A program made the position numbers and the translations under genes. Positions 26,682 through 36,142 of a stretch of DNA of 64,000 bases are shown here, piece after piece (within the stretch, counting starts at the first letter, position 1; each line of letters begins with the position of its first letter). This DNA is from Sellimonas catena (GTDB lineage Bacteria; Bacillota; Clostridia; Lachnospirales; Lachnospiraceae): NCBI RefSeq assembly GCF_045063725.1, contig NZ_CP173695.1. One strand, 5' to 3'. Below the pieces are notes generated by a model. It was not told the origin of the DNA and did no database searches. It saw only the letters and a list, made by a program, of their open reading frames with translations.

Positions 26682-26803
26682 AACAGGAAACTTTGTTCCC
26701 TGTTAAATAAAAACGCTCCGCGGGATGCGTACTCGTGCGAGGCAGAAATTTGTCGCTGACGCGACCGCACTCGGCGCGAGAGTTCCGCAAGCGGAACTCT
26801 ATG
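26675..26803 (+). repeat. Palindromic GC-rich block between the T-box and metG
   Basis: Directly after the T-box terminator is a 13-bp perfect hairpin (TTTATTTAACAGG/CCTGTTAAATAAA), then GC-rich short dyads (GTCGC/GCGAC, CTCG/CGAG), then a 10-bp perfect hairpin AGAGTTCCGC/GCGGAACTCT. It has no gene. The block looks like a dispersed palindromic repeat rather than part of the riboswitch; I cannot verify copies elsewhere. Confidence 0.65.
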
Positions 26804-26885
26804 TTTATTTTGTAGCGTTGACTGGTGGACCGTATCAACAGGTGAAGCTGATTTTAGCGTTTATTAAAAAAGGAGAGAAAAATCT

Positions 26886-28808
26886 ATGTGCAGTAATTGT
26901 AATGAAAAAGAAAAGTATTATATCACGACTGCGATTGCCTACACATCCGGCAAACCGCATATCGGAAATACGTATGAGTTTGTGCTTGCGGACGCAATCG
27001 CAAGATACAAAAGAAGCAAGGGCTACGATGTCTATTTCCAGACCGGAACAGATGAACATGGACAGAAGATCGAGCTGAAGGCGGAGGAAGCAGGCGTGAC
27101 TCCGAAGGAGTACGTGGACAAAGTAGCTGCCCAGGTGAAAGAGATCGCTGACATGATGAACACATCATACGATCATTTTATCCGTACAACGGATGACTAC
27201 CATGAGAAACAGGTGCAGAAGATCTTCAAAAAGCTGTATGATCAGGGAGACATTTATAAAGGATACTATGAAGGAATGTACTGTACTCCGTGCGAATCCT
27301 TCTTTACCGAGTCCCAGCTTGTGGACGGTAAATGTCCGGACTGTGGACGTCCGTGTACACCGGCAAAAGAAGAAGCATACTTCTTCAAAATGAGCAAATA
27401 TGCGGACCGCCTGATCCAGCATATCAACGAGCATCCGGAATTTATTCAGCCGGTTGCGCGGAAAAACGAGATGATGAACAATTTCCTTCTTCCGGGACTT
27501 CAGGATCTTTGTGTATCCAGGACGTCATTTAAGTGGGGAATCCCGGTAGACTTTGATCCGAAACATGTCGTTTATGTATGGCTGGATGCGCTGACCAACT
27601 ACATCACCGGAATCGGATACGATGCGGACGGAAACAGCTCTGAGCTTTTCAACAAGAACTGGCCGGCAGACCTGCACCTGATCGGAAAGGATATTATCCG
27701 TTTCCATACGATTTACTGGCCGATTTTCCTGATGGCGCTGGATCTTCCGCTTCCGAAGCAGGTATTTGGTCATCCGTGGCTTCTGCAGGGAGACGGCAAG
27801 ATGAGTAAATCCAAAGGAAATGTGATCTACGCGGATGAGCTTGTCAACCTGTTCGGTGTGGATGCAGTACGTTATTTTGTGCTTCACGAAATGCCGTTTG
27901 ACAACGATGGTGTCATTACATGGGAACTGATGGTAGAGAGAATGAACTCTGACCTTGCCAATACATTAGGAAACCTTGTAAACAGAACAGTTTCCATGAC
28001 AAATAAGTATTTTGGCGGAACAGTGACGGATAAAGGCGTGGCAGAAGAAGTGGATGCAGACCTGAAGCGTGTGACGGAAGAGACATCCGGCAAAGTGGAC
28101 GCCAAGATGGAAGACCTGAGAGTGGCAGACGCCATCACAGAGATTTTCAATCTTTTCAAACGCTGCAACAAATATATCGATGAAACAATGCCATGGGCAC
28201 TTGCAAAAGAAGAGGATAAGAAAGACCGTCTTGAGACAGTGCTTTACAACCTGATTACAAGCATCTCCGAAGGAGCAAAACTACTTGCACCATATATGCC
28301 GGAGACAGCCGAAAAGATCCTCGCACAGCTTGGAGACGGCCATGTGACAGACAAGCCGGAGATTCTTTTTGCAAGAAGAGATATCAAAGAAGTGATGGAA
28401 GAAGTAGAGAAACTTCATCCTGCACAGCCGGAAGAAGCACCGCAGGAAGAGGAAGGTCCGGTGATCGATATCGAGGCAAAACCGGAAATCTCCTACGATG
28501 ATTTCATGAAAATGCAGTTCCAGGTAGGCGAAATCATCAAATGTGAGGAAGTTCCGAAGTCCAAAAAACTTCTCTGCTCTCAGGTGAAGATCGGAAGCCA
28601 GGTAAAACAGATCGTGTCCGGAATCAAGAAATGGTACTCACCGGAAGAGATGGTCGGAAAGAAAGTCATGGTTCTTGTCAACCTGAAACCGGCGAAGCTG
28701 GCAGGCGTGCTTTCCGAAGGAATGATTCTCTGTGCGGAAGATGAAAATGGAAACATCGTACTGATGCAGCCTGAAAAAGACGTTCCGGCAGGAGCGGAAA
28801 TCTGCTAG
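26886..28808 (+). CDS. metG: Methionyl-tRNA synthetase
   Basis: 640 residues, cytoplasmic; charges tRNA-Met with methionine. The class I motifs are present: HIGH-like GKPHIGNTYEF at about residue 26 and KMSKS in GDGKMSKSKGN at about 304. A zinc knob is seen in CTPCESFF and CPDCGRPC. A C-terminal tRNA-binding (Trbp111/EMAP) domain runs from about residue 535 (FMKMQFQVGEIIKCEEVPKS), so this is the longer bacterial form. The start follows AAAAAAGGAGAG. Expression is set by the T-box leader upstream. Confidence 0.98.
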   Translation: MCSNCNEKEKYYITTAIAYTSGKPHIGNTYEFVLADAIARYKRSKGYDVYFQTGTDEHGQKIELKAEEAGVTPKEYVDKVAAQVKEIADMMNTSYDHFIRTTDDYHEKQVQKIFKKLYDQGDIYKGYYEGMYCTPCESFFTESQLVDGKCPDCGRPCTPAKEEAYFFKMSKYADRLIQHINEHPEFIQPVARKNEMMNNFLLPGLQDLCVSRTSFKWGIPVDFDPKHVVYVWLDALTNYITGIGYDADGNSSELFNKNWPADLHLIGKDIIRFHTIYWPIFLMALDLPLPKQVFGHPWLLQGDGKMSKSKGNVIYADELVNLFGVDAVRYFVLHEMPFDNDGVITWELMVERMNSDLANTLGNLVNRTVSMTNKYFGGTVTDKGVAEEVDADLKRVTEETSGKVDAKMEDLRVADAITEIFNLFKRCNKYIDETMPWALAKEEDKKDRLETVLYNLITSISEGAKLLAPYMPETAEKILAQLGDGHVTDKPEILFARRDIKEVMEEVEKLHPAQPEEAPQEEEGPVIDIEAKPEISYDDFMKMQFQVGEIIKCEEVPKSKKLLCSQVKIGSQVKQIVSGIKKWYSPEEMVGKKVMVLVNLKPAKLAGVLSEGMILCAEDENGNIVLMQPEKDVPAGAEIC

Positions 28809-28910
28809 AAATATTATAGGAAAATCATAGGAAAAAACAGTGATTCTATCGAGTGTTTGTGCTAAAATGGTACTAGACTAAAGTACAAACGAAATGGAGG
28901 GAAACGATCA

Positions 28911-30152
28911 ATGAAACCACAATTTTACAAGGGAAACAGAGATGCGTTTATGGAGAAGCTGGAGCCGGGCAGCCTTGCCCTGTTCTTCAGCGGAAGCCCG
29001 GTCCGTAAGACGGCTGATGAGGACTATGGCTACTTCGCGAACCGGAACTTTGTTTATCTGACCGGAATGGAGCAGAAAGATACCGTCCTTATGATGGAGA
29101 AAGATGCATCAGGATACAGGGAAACCCTGTTTATTCTTCCGCCAAACCTGATTGAGGAGAGATGGACCGGAAGCAGAATGAAACCGGAAGAGATAGAAGC
29201 AGTCTCCATGATTTCCAGCTTTGCCTACAAAGAGACATTTGAAGAAGAGCTGAAAAAGGTGCTGACTTCCGGACGGATCCAGAAGGTGTATCTGGACATT
29301 GACCGGATGGAAGGACAGGTTGTTGTCAGCGCGGCAGACAGCATGGAAGCATTCCTGAAGCAGGAATATCCATCCATGCCGATCGAAAATTCCCTGCCGA
29401 TCATGAAGATGCTCCGTCTCATCAAGAAACCGTGTGAGATCCGTGCGATGGAAAAAGCGCAGGAGATCACAAAAGCCGGAATTCTTGCCATGATGACACA
29501 TTCCAAACCGGGTATGTATGAATACCAGTATAAGGCAGAGTATGATTATGCACTGGCACAGCACGGCGTTCTGGAGGCGGGATTCCCGTCCATTATCAGC
29601 GCTGGAAAGAATAACTTCTGCATCCATTATTATGGATACCGCGGACAGGCTATGGACGGCGATATCGTGCTCAATGATGTAGGTGTACGCTGGGACAATG
29701 AGCTGACAGACGTATCCAGAGGATGGCCTTGCAACGGAAAGTATTCCTCCAGACAGAAACTCCTCTTCGAGTGTCAGTACAAGACTTCCGAGCACATGTT
29801 CTCCATGCTGAAACCGGGCATCCCGATGAAAGAAGTGGATGCGGAGATCCGCCGCTACTGCTTCGAGCAGCTGAAAGAAGCAGGCGTATGCAAGAGCTTT
29901 GATGATATCGGAACCTATATGTGGCATGGCGGAGCGCATCATGTCGGATTTGACACCCACGATGTCGTATCCGCAAGAGACGCCATCATCCAGCCTGGCA
30001 TGGTATTCTGTGTGGATATCGGAATCTACCACGAAGAATGGGGCATCGGATTCCGTCTCGAAGACAACTGCCTCATCACAGAGGACGGATGCAGAAACCT
30101 GTCAAAGGATATCCCTAGAACAGTGGAAGACATTGAAGCGGTTATGAATTAG
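28911..30152 (+). CDS. pepP: Xaa-Pro aminopeptidase (aminopeptidase P, M24B)
   Basis: 413 residues. N-terminal creatinase-like domain (about 1-170) followed by the pita-bread metallopeptidase domain. Metal ligands: Asp pair in LNDVGVRWDNELTDVSRGW, His in WHGGAHHVGFDTHD and Glu residues in GIGFRLEDNCLIT near the end. It removes N-terminal residues preceding proline from peptides in the cytoplasm, needing Mn2+ or Co2+. The ATG follows ATGGAGGGAAA. A single-gene unit closed by a terminator. Confidence 0.95.
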   Translation: MKPQFYKGNRDAFMEKLEPGSLALFFSGSPVRKTADEDYGYFANRNFVYLTGMEQKDTVLMMEKDASGYRETLFILPPNLIEERWTGSRMKPEEIEAVSMISSFAYKETFEEELKKVLTSGRIQKVYLDIDRMEGQVVVSAADSMEAFLKQEYPSMPIENSLPIMKMLRLIKKPCEIRAMEKAQEITKAGILAMMTHSKPGMYEYQYKAEYDYALAQHGVLEAGFPSIISAGKNNFCIHYYGYRGQAMDGDIVLNDVGVRWDNELTDVSRGWPCNGKYSSRQKLLFECQYKTSEHMFSMLKPGIPMKEVDAEIRRYCFEQLKEAGVCKSFDDIGTYMWHGGAHHVGFDTHDVVSARDAIIQPGMVFCVDIGIYHEEWGIGFRLEDNCLITEDGCRNLSKDIPRTVEDIEAVMN

Positions 30153-30164
30153 AAAAGAAAATGA

Positions 30165-30207
30165 AAAAGATATGTATTTCCGGGAATACGGAGATACATA
30201 TCTTTTT
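30165..30207 (+). terminator. Rho-independent terminator after pepP
   Basis: AAAAGATATGTAT pairs with ATACATATCTTTT across CCGGGAATACGG, which adds an inner TCC/GGA pairing, followed by T6. Confidence 0.85.
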
Positions 30208-30223
30208 TAGCAAGGAGTAGAAG

Positions 30224-31213
30224 ATGAAAGTACAGGAATTACGGCAGATTATCAGCAGCGCTGATCGAGTCCTTTTGGAAAAAGCATTTGTAGAAACCTA
30301 TAAACAGCTTACAAAGAGTCAAAAAGAAGAAGCAGACGTTCTGATCCAGGCAGCATTATCCGGAGAGAATGCCAAAACAAAGAAAAAGAAAGAAACAGTT
30401 AGTTTTGAAGAGCTGGAGATGCAGATCATAACATTTATCGGAAATGCAAAAGAAGGAAATTACTTTGCGCCTAACCGTGTAATTCCAAAGAGTCAGCGTC
30501 CGAAATGGAGATTTCTTGTGAAAGGTTATTTGAAAGAGCTGGAAAAAATCAAGTCGGACAGTGAATATTATGAGAGGGCGTTGAACCTTCTGACTAAACT
30601 TTATGAGTTGATTTGCCAGGCATGTCAATACTATCTGTTTTCCACCGATGATCCGTTTCGATCTATCGGATGGCTTCAGGGAGATTTCTATCATCTGGTC
30701 GCGGCGAAGACTTTTGAAGGAGGATATACAAGAGAAAAGATTGCAAAGATGGCCGAGTTGGCATGTACAGGGGGGCTTAGCAGAATCTCTTTGCATTACG
30801 ATCAGGAAATGGAATTCATCTCCCTGCTTCATACAAGTGATGTAAAAGAAATCGCAGTGGAAGAATGCAAAGAAGCGATTAGAAAGAGAAAAGAAAAACT
30901 GACAAGTATAAAAGAGGATAGTCATTTAGCTTTTTATCTCAGGGAAGACATCGATAATTTCTGCGATTTGATTTTAGCAATTTCTCTTTTGCAGGCAGAA
31001 ACAGAACAAGGCGTAAAATACTATTTTAAAAATTGTATGGAATCGAGGAAAGAAATCATTCTTTACAAAGCGTTGGAAGTAGCAGATCTGACAGGTACGA
31101 ATGAGCAATGGATTGAAATTTATAAATACGGGCTTGCTAAAAAGATAAAACCAAGAGAATCGTTAATCCGGGAATATCAGGATAGAATTAAGGAGAAGAA
31201 GAAAGATGAATAA
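30224..31213 (+). CDS. Uncharacterised helical protein
   Basis: 329 residues; I do not recognise the family. It is rich in Lys and Glu and predicted mostly helical, with two segments that could be repeats: a basic N-terminal third (KTKKKKETVSFEELEMQI), a middle rich in aromatics (YELICQACQYYLF, RSIGWLQGDFYHLVAAKTF), and a charged C-terminus. No signal peptide or membrane segment. The start follows AAGGAG 17 nt after the pepP terminator, leaving no room for a separate promoter downstream of it. The last 8 bp overlap the start of the TPR/SEC-C gene, so the two are co-expressed and may act together. Confidence 0.7.
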   Translation: MKVQELRQIISSADRVLLEKAFVETYKQLTKSQKEEADVLIQAALSGENAKTKKKKETVSFEELEMQIITFIGNAKEGNYFAPNRVIPKSQRPKWRFLVKGYLKELEKIKSDSEYYERALNLLTKLYELICQACQYYLFSTDDPFRSIGWLQGDFYHLVAAKTFEGGYTREKIAKMAELACTGGLSRISLHYDQEMEFISLLHTSDVKEIAVEECKEAIRKRKEKLTSIKEDSHLAFYLREDIDNFCDLILAISLLQAETEQGVKYYFKNCMESRKEIILYKALEVADLTGTNEQWIEIYKYGLAKKIKPRESLIREYQDRIKEKKKDE

Positions 31214-32504
31214 GATCCTAAGAATAAAAAAATCAGATGATAAAGAAACATCGAAAAAAGAAATAGAAAAGTTCGCCAGACAGTTTGCGCTTCCGCTGCA
31301 AAAACAGGTAATAGAAGCATTTCGCCTGGCAGATGAAGAAAAATACGAGGAAGCGGCAGGACTGTGCTGCAGAATACTGGATGAGGATGATTCAAAACCG
31401 GATATTATGGAGCTGCTCGGTCAGTGTTACTTTGCACAGGGAAATATGGCAGGAGCTGCAATGGTATTCCATGAATTAGTGGAAATAAATCCGGAGAATG
31501 CGGGATATCACCGCTCCCTTGGAATGGCTTATCATGGAATGGGTGAATTTGAGGAAGCGGTAAAGCAGTTTAAAGCAGCCGGACCGCCGGAACAATATAA
31601 CCCCTTCTATTATACAAGTTACGGTGACTGCCTTCAGAAAATCGGGAAAGAAAAAGAAAGCCGGGAAATGTTCGGAATGGAGCTGGATAGATATGTAGAA
31701 ACAGGAGAAATTCCACTGGCTGAATTGCTGGATGCTGTATTCCAAAATGTGCTCTATCTGGACATTTCCCTGACAAATGGGAAATATAAAGAAGATCTGG
31801 AACTGTATCTGCATTTCTTGAGCCGGATTGAGATGACGGAAAAGATGCAGGAAAACCTGGCTTCCACGGTTGTTTATTTATCCACACAGATGCGTAATAA
31901 ATGGTATCGGCCGCTTTTCCGTGAACTGATTGATTATATCAGCAGGAAAAATTATCTGAGAACAGAGGGAACAAAAGAAACATTGAAATCAGCCTTTATC
32001 ATATGGGAATCGTATCGTTTCCATGACGACAGAAAAGTCAGCAAAATTATGGATACAGGTCTGAATGCTATTTATAATATCCGCTATACGCTTAAAGATA
32101 TACCGTGGATGGAAGACAGAGAAGATATACAAAGAGATGCACTTATTTCGGAGTGGAATCTGTGCCGATATGTGCCGGGACATCTGGAAGAAATAAAGTA
32201 CATTCAGGAAAATTATCCATATAACTATGAGTGCAGCCGGAAATTTCTGGAAAGGGTAAAGCATGATCCGGAACAAACAGCAAAAGAAGTACTGGAAGAA
32301 TTACAGAAATTATCCGGGCATCAAACCCTTCATGAATGGAAAGTGTTTCTTGAAGACGAATATAGTCAGATGAATGCAGAAGGCAGGGCAGAAGTTTTGG
32401 TAGATGGCTGGGAACCATACAGACGGAAAGGGGTAAAAGTAGGACGAAATGATCCGTGTCCATGCGGAAGCGGTAAGAAATATAAGAAGTGCTGCGGAAA
32501 ATAA
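31206..32504 (+). CDS. Tetratricopeptide protein with C-terminal SEC-C zinc motif
   Basis: 432 residues. TPR-like helices occupy roughly residues 35-140 (AAGLCCRILDEDDSKPDIME, then AMVFHELVEINPENAGYHRS, then EEAVKQFKAAGP). A helical middle follows. The C-terminus ends in a canonical SEC-C zinc ribbon, VGRNDPCPCGSGKKYKKCCG, the same motif as at the end of SecA. SEC-C tails bind zinc and contact ribosomes or other proteins. The gene overlaps the preceding one by 8 bp (ATGAATAAG start behind AAGGAGAAGAAG). Function unknown; the pair could form a two-protein complex. Confidence 0.85.
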   Translation: MNKILRIKKSDDKETSKKEIEKFARQFALPLQKQVIEAFRLADEEKYEEAAGLCCRILDEDDSKPDIMELLGQCYFAQGNMAGAAMVFHELVEINPENAGYHRSLGMAYHGMGEFEEAVKQFKAAGPPEQYNPFYYTSYGDCLQKIGKEKESREMFGMELDRYVETGEIPLAELLDAVFQNVLYLDISLTNGKYKEDLELYLHFLSRIEMTEKMQENLASTVVYLSTQMRNKWYRPLFRELIDYISRKNYLRTEGTKETLKSAFIIWESYRFHDDRKVSKIMDTGLNAIYNIRYTLKDIPWMEDREDIQRDALISEWNLCRYVPGHLEEIKYIQENYPYNYECSRKFLERVKHDPEQTAKEVLEELQKLSGHQTLHEWKVFLEDEYSQMNAEGRAEVLVDGWEPYRRKGVKVGRNDPCPCGSGKKYKKCCGK

Positions 32505-32608
32505 GGTGATGTCATCTAAAATAGAAAAATATATGTTTTCTACTGGCAGTCAGGTCACTGACTTGGTAAAATGGCAGTATAAAAAGTATAAGGGAAGGAG
32601 AGGGCAGT

Positions 32609-34279
32609 ATGGCTTGCTTGAATATTCCTGTCGGAGTTTCCGATTTTGCAGAGATCCGCAAGAATGGATATTATTATGTGGATAAATCCGGTTTGATTGA
32701 GGAGTTGTTGAGGACTACGGCGACAAAAGTGACATTAATTACACGTCCGCGCCGATTTGGGAAAACACTCGGAATGAATATGCTCGCTGAATTTTTTGAC
32801 ATCAGGAAAGACAGTCGAGCGTTATTTGAAGGATTGGAGATTGATGAGAACACGGAACTTTGCAACCGGTGGATGAATCAGTGGCCGACTATCTTTTTTT
32901 CGCTCAGAAGGGTGGATGGACTGGATTTTTCCGGAGCATATGACATGCTGTGTTCTGTTATTATCGAGTTATGTGATAGCCACCGTTATCTTCTGGACAG
33001 TGAGAAAATTTCTCCGTATGACAGAAGTGTCATCAAGAATATTTTAAATTTTGATGCCTCAGAATCAGACATAAAAAACAGCTTACTGTCACTGACACGT
33101 GCAATGCAGGCGTACTATGGAAAACAGGTGATCCTTCTTTTGGATGAGTATGATGTTCCGGTAGCAAAAGCGAACAGCAACGGTTACTACAATGAAATGC
33201 TGGATGTGATGAAAGGAATCATGCAGGCACTGAAAGATAATCAGTCTCTACGTTTTGCGGTGATTACAGGATGTTTGAAAATCGCAAAGGAAAGCATTTT
33301 TACCGGAACGAACAATTTTGTTTCTGACACCATTGCGAATTCTGGATTAAATGAATATTTCGGCTTTACACAGGATGAAGTGAACAGGATTTTAGAGGAT
33401 GCAAATGCGCTGGAGCATGCCACAGATGTGAAAGAATGGTACGATGGATATCATTTTGGAAACGTTGATATTTATTGTCCGTGGGATGTGATGAATTATA
33501 TAAGAGATCTTCAAATCAATCCGAATGCAGGTCCGGAAAGTTACTGGAAGAATACCAGCGATAATGGGATTATTCGTTCTTTTATTGATTATGCAGGTGG
33601 GACAATTACAAAAAAGCTTGAGTCATTGCTTTCCGGAGGGTATATTGTCCAGAGGATTGATGAGAATCTGACCTATGACTATCTGCATTCTTCGGAAGAG
33701 AATCTTTGGAGTATCCTCTATCTGACAGGTTATCTAACACAAGTACGCGAGGAGGAACTTTCCGCATCTTTGCCGGAAGATGGAACTGCCCTTCAGATTC
33801 CAAATGCAGAGATCCGGGAGATTTTTCAAACTACGATAAAAAAATGGTTTGATGACAGTGCCAGAGTCTGGAACCGCAAATCACTGTTTGATGCGGTCTG
33901 GAGCGGAAATACAGAAGTCATGACGGAAGAAATGAATAAACTGCTCCGCCGGACGATCAGTTATCACGATTATAAAGAAGACTATTACCATGCATTTCTG
34001 GCGGGAATTTTTGCAGGTGCAGGGTACATTGTGGAATCCAACAAGGAGCACGGAGAAGGAAGAAGCGATGTGGTAGTGTACGATCCGGTGGAAAGCCGGG
34101 CAGCGGTTTTTGAGGCCAAGTATTCCAAGGCATTGAAGGACATGGAGACAAGCTGTGAGGAAGCGCTGATGCAGATTGACAAGCAGATGTATGCCAGAGA
34201 ATACGAGGACGATTATGATCACATCTTCTGCTATGGAATATCTTTTTTTAAGAAACGCTGTCTGGTAAAGACAAAATAA
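32609..34279 (+). CDS. AAA ATPase/PD-(D/E)XK nuclease-like protein
   Basis: 556 residues of the AAA-ATPase-like/DUF1703 type that is common in Clostridia and Bacteroidota. The N-terminal domain has VGVSDFAEIRKNGYYYVDKS, then Walker A RPRRFGKTLGMN (about residue 48) and Walker B VILLLDEYDVPVAKA. The C-terminal region carries a PD-(D/E)XK core: GEGRSDVVVYDPVESRA and FEAKYSKALKDME. It follows AAGGAGAGGGC. The family is multi-copy and of unknown role; restriction-like or mobile-element functions have been suggested. Adjacent to a lipoprotein gene. Confidence 0.87.
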   Translation: MACLNIPVGVSDFAEIRKNGYYYVDKSGLIEELLRTTATKVTLITRPRRFGKTLGMNMLAEFFDIRKDSRALFEGLEIDENTELCNRWMNQWPTIFFSLRRVDGLDFSGAYDMLCSVIIELCDSHRYLLDSEKISPYDRSVIKNILNFDASESDIKNSLLSLTRAMQAYYGKQVILLLDEYDVPVAKANSNGYYNEMLDVMKGIMQALKDNQSLRFAVITGCLKIAKESIFTGTNNFVSDTIANSGLNEYFGFTQDEVNRILEDANALEHATDVKEWYDGYHFGNVDIYCPWDVMNYIRDLQINPNAGPESYWKNTSDNGIIRSFIDYAGGTITKKLESLLSGGYIVQRIDENLTYDYLHSSEENLWSILYLTGYLTQVREEELSASLPEDGTALQIPNAEIREIFQTTIKKWFDDSARVWNRKSLFDAVWSGNTEVMTEEMNKLLRRTISYHDYKEDYYHAFLAGIFAGAGYIVESNKEHGEGRSDVVVYDPVESRAAVFEAKYSKALKDMETSCEEALMQIDKQMYAREYEDDYDHIFCYGISFFKKRCLVKTK

Positions 34280-34312
34280 GAGTTTATGTGTGAGATAAGG
34301 AGCCAATACAAT

Positions 34313-34846
34313 ATGAAATGGAAAAAAAAGAAAGGATGTCTTTTCCTTGGAAGTCTGATACTGTCTGCTGTATTAATGGCGGGATGTTCTGGACAGGATC
34401 CGGAGACAAAGCAGCTGCGTGCACTGTGTGAGGAACTGTTTTCTTTTCCGGGCGGCAGCGCCGATCAGGTGATGGCTGCGGCACAGGATGATTCTTCGGG
34501 AACGGATACAGACACGGAAGAGCAGTCGGGCGGCTTGAGCCAGACGATCGAAGACGTTTACGGAGACTATTTTACGGAATCCGGACTTCAGAATTTTTAC
34601 CGGAGCGGTTTTCCGCTGAATGTGTACTATGCAGCGCAGGAAAAAGAATGTGAGATTTCTTTTGAAACAGTCCGGAAATCAGATGACGCGGGAGAGCAGG
34701 AAAATACAGAGAAATATGAGGTGGAAGTCCGTGTAAACGGCAGCACGGTCCATCAGGAAATCGATGCGGCTTTTGAAGAGGGAAAGATCGATTACTTCTA
34801 TTTTGCGGATGATGAACTTTTTGCGGCGATTGATGAAGTTTCGTAA
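34313..34846 (+). CDS. Small lipoprotein, paralogue of the disrupted one at 2.1 kb
   Basis: 177 residues with a lipoprotein signal (KKKGCLFLGSLILSAVL then MAGCSG, lipidated Cys about 23). The mature part is acidic: a Ser/Thr/Asp-rich linker then VYGDYFTESGLQNFYRSG and a beta-rich C-terminus ending DDELFAAID. It aligns in layout with the frameshifted lipoprotein near 2.1 kb. The ATG used has AAGGAG about 10 nt upstream; an earlier in-frame ATG lacks one. Exported and anchored to the outer face of the membrane; function unknown. Closed by a strong terminator. Confidence 0.8.
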   Translation: MKWKKKKGCLFLGSLILSAVLMAGCSGQDPETKQLRALCEELFSFPGGSADQVMAAAQDDSSGTDTDTEEQSGGLSQTIEDVYGDYFTESGLQNFYRSGFPLNVYYAAQEKECEISFETVRKSDDAGEQENTEKYEVEVRVNGSTVHQEIDAAFEEGKIDYFYFADDELFAAIDEVS

Positions 34847-34873
34847 AAAGGGATCGGATAAGAAAGAAAGGGA

Positions 34874-34916
34874 ATCGGCGCACCGGGGAGACATGCTCCC
34901 GGTGCGCCGATGCTTT
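34874..34916 (+). terminator. Strong rho-independent terminator
   Basis: ATCGGCGCACCGGG pairs perfectly with CCCGGTGCGCCGAT, followed by GCTTTTGCT. Between the lipoprotein gene and the convergent small gene. Confidence 0.88.
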
Positions 34917-34929
34917 TGCTGAGTAACTT

Positions 34930-35223
34930 TTAGCTGAGTTCTACTTTCTCTGCTTCTTCCGGCTTGAATTCATTCTTCAGGTCGTAGATGTTGTGGCCTG
35001 TGGATTCGCTTAATACGCGGCCCTCCAGAGAATAGCAGCGGATGAAACGTCTTCCGTCTACGCTGGACCAGTGCTCTACGTCCCATGTCATGTATCCGTC
35101 CTCGTCGGATTTTTTCTCTTTCAGATATAAGTCAACCTGGCGTCCGCCCGGAGCCATCAGCTTGATCAGCTCTTCGGTGTCGGCGGTAAGCTCGGTTTTG
35201 TTTACCTTGTCATATACCTGCAT
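34930..35223 (-). CDS. Uncharacterised 97-residue protein
   Basis: 97 residues, acidic, with no signal peptide or membrane segment. It begins MQVYDKVNKTELTADTEELI and has several charged beta-type stretches (RQVDLYLKEKKSDEDGYMTW). I recognise no family. The start is supported by GGAGGG 7 nt upstream on the minus strand. It is convergent with the lipoprotein gene and divergent from tatD, so its promoter lies in the same spacer as tatD's. Confidence 0.65.
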   Translation of the reverse strand: MQVYDKVNKTELTADTEELIKLMAPGGRQVDLYLKEKKSDEDGYMTWDVEHWSSVDGRRFIRCYSLEGRVLSESTGHNIYDLKNEFKPEEAEKVELS

Positions 35224-35251
35224 TGTAAAGTCCCTCCTATTGATATTCTAT

Positions 35252-35280
35252 TTGAATTATAGTATGTTTTAAATTATAAT
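35252..35280 (+). promoter_or_regulatory. tatD promoter
   Basis: TTGAAT, 17 bp, TATAAT, 36 nt before the ATG, in the spacer shared with the divergent 97-residue protein gene. Confidence 0.75.
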
Positions 35281-35315
35281 ACAACCATCTTGTTGGATTT
35301 TAAGGAGTGGAAACA

Positions 35316-36077
35316 ATGATTTTTGATACACATGCGCATTATGGCGATGAGCAGTTTGACGAGGACCGGGATGAGCTTCTGGCCGGAATGGCGGACGCCG
35401 GTGTGGGAACGATCGTAGAGATCGGAGCGTCCATGCAGTCCAGCCGGGATGCAGTACGGCTGGCAGAGAAGTACCCGTTTGTCTATGCGGCTGCGGGCGT
35501 GCACCCGGACCATGTCGGGGAGTTGAATGAAGAGGCCATGGAAGAGCTGCGGCAGATGTGCCGGAAGGAAAAGGTCGTGGCGGTCGGCGAGATCGGGCTC
35601 GATTACCACTGGGATACGGAGCCGAGAGAGGTGCAGAAGCACTGGTTTATCCGGCAGCTTAATCTGGCCAGAGAGACGGGGCTTCCGGTCAATATTCACA
35701 GCCGGGATGCGGCGGAAGATACGATGGAGATCATGAAGGAGCACGCAAAGGGGCTGGGCGGCATCATTCACTGTTTTTCCTATTCCAGGGAAATGGCAAA
35801 AGAATATGTTAAGATGGGATTTTCCATCGGAGTAGGCGGAGTGGTTACGTTTAAAAACGGAAGAAAACTTAAAGAGATTGTAAAGGAGATTCCGCTGGAG
35901 AAGCTCGTACTGGAGACAGACTGTCCGTATCTGGCGCTGGAGCCGAACCGGGGCAGGAGAAATGACTCCCGGAATATTCACTTTGTGGCACAGCAGATTG
36001 CAGAAATCAAAGGAATTGACAAAGAAACGGTAATAAAACAGACTGAAAATAATGCAAAATTAATATACTTTTCATAA
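35316..36077 (+). CDS. tatD: TatD-family metal-dependent DNase
   Basis: 253 residues, the standard TIM-barrel size. Metal ligands are in DTHAHYGDEQFDEDRDELL (His-x-His), GEIGLDYHWD (Glu), IHCFSYS (His) and ETDCPYLALEP (Asp), with the C-terminal GRRNDS. TatD enzymes are 3' exonucleases acting in DNA repair and in turnover of damaged DNA. The ATG has AAGGAG 8 nt upstream. Often found next to rsmA in Firmicutes, as here. Confidence 0.95.
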   Translation: MIFDTHAHYGDEQFDEDRDELLAGMADAGVGTIVEIGASMQSSRDAVRLAEKYPFVYAAAGVHPDHVGELNEEAMEELRQMCRKEKVVAVGEIGLDYHWDTEPREVQKHWFIRQLNLARETGLPVNIHSRDAAEDTMEIMKEHAKGLGGIIHCFSYSREMAKEYVKMGFSIGVGGVVTFKNGRKLKEIVKEIPLEKLVLETDCPYLALEPNRGRRNDSRNIHFVAQQIAEIKGIDKETVIKQTENNAKLIYFS

Positions 36078-36142
36078 TATTTTAACAATTTGCAGAAGTG
36101 AAGTATGTTATACTAAATAAAGTAGTAAAGTGAGGAAAGTTT

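Noticed and set aside
26532..26770. Opposite-strand frames in the T-box and palindrome region
   Set aside because: They fall inside a structured noncoding leader with terminator and T-box motif.
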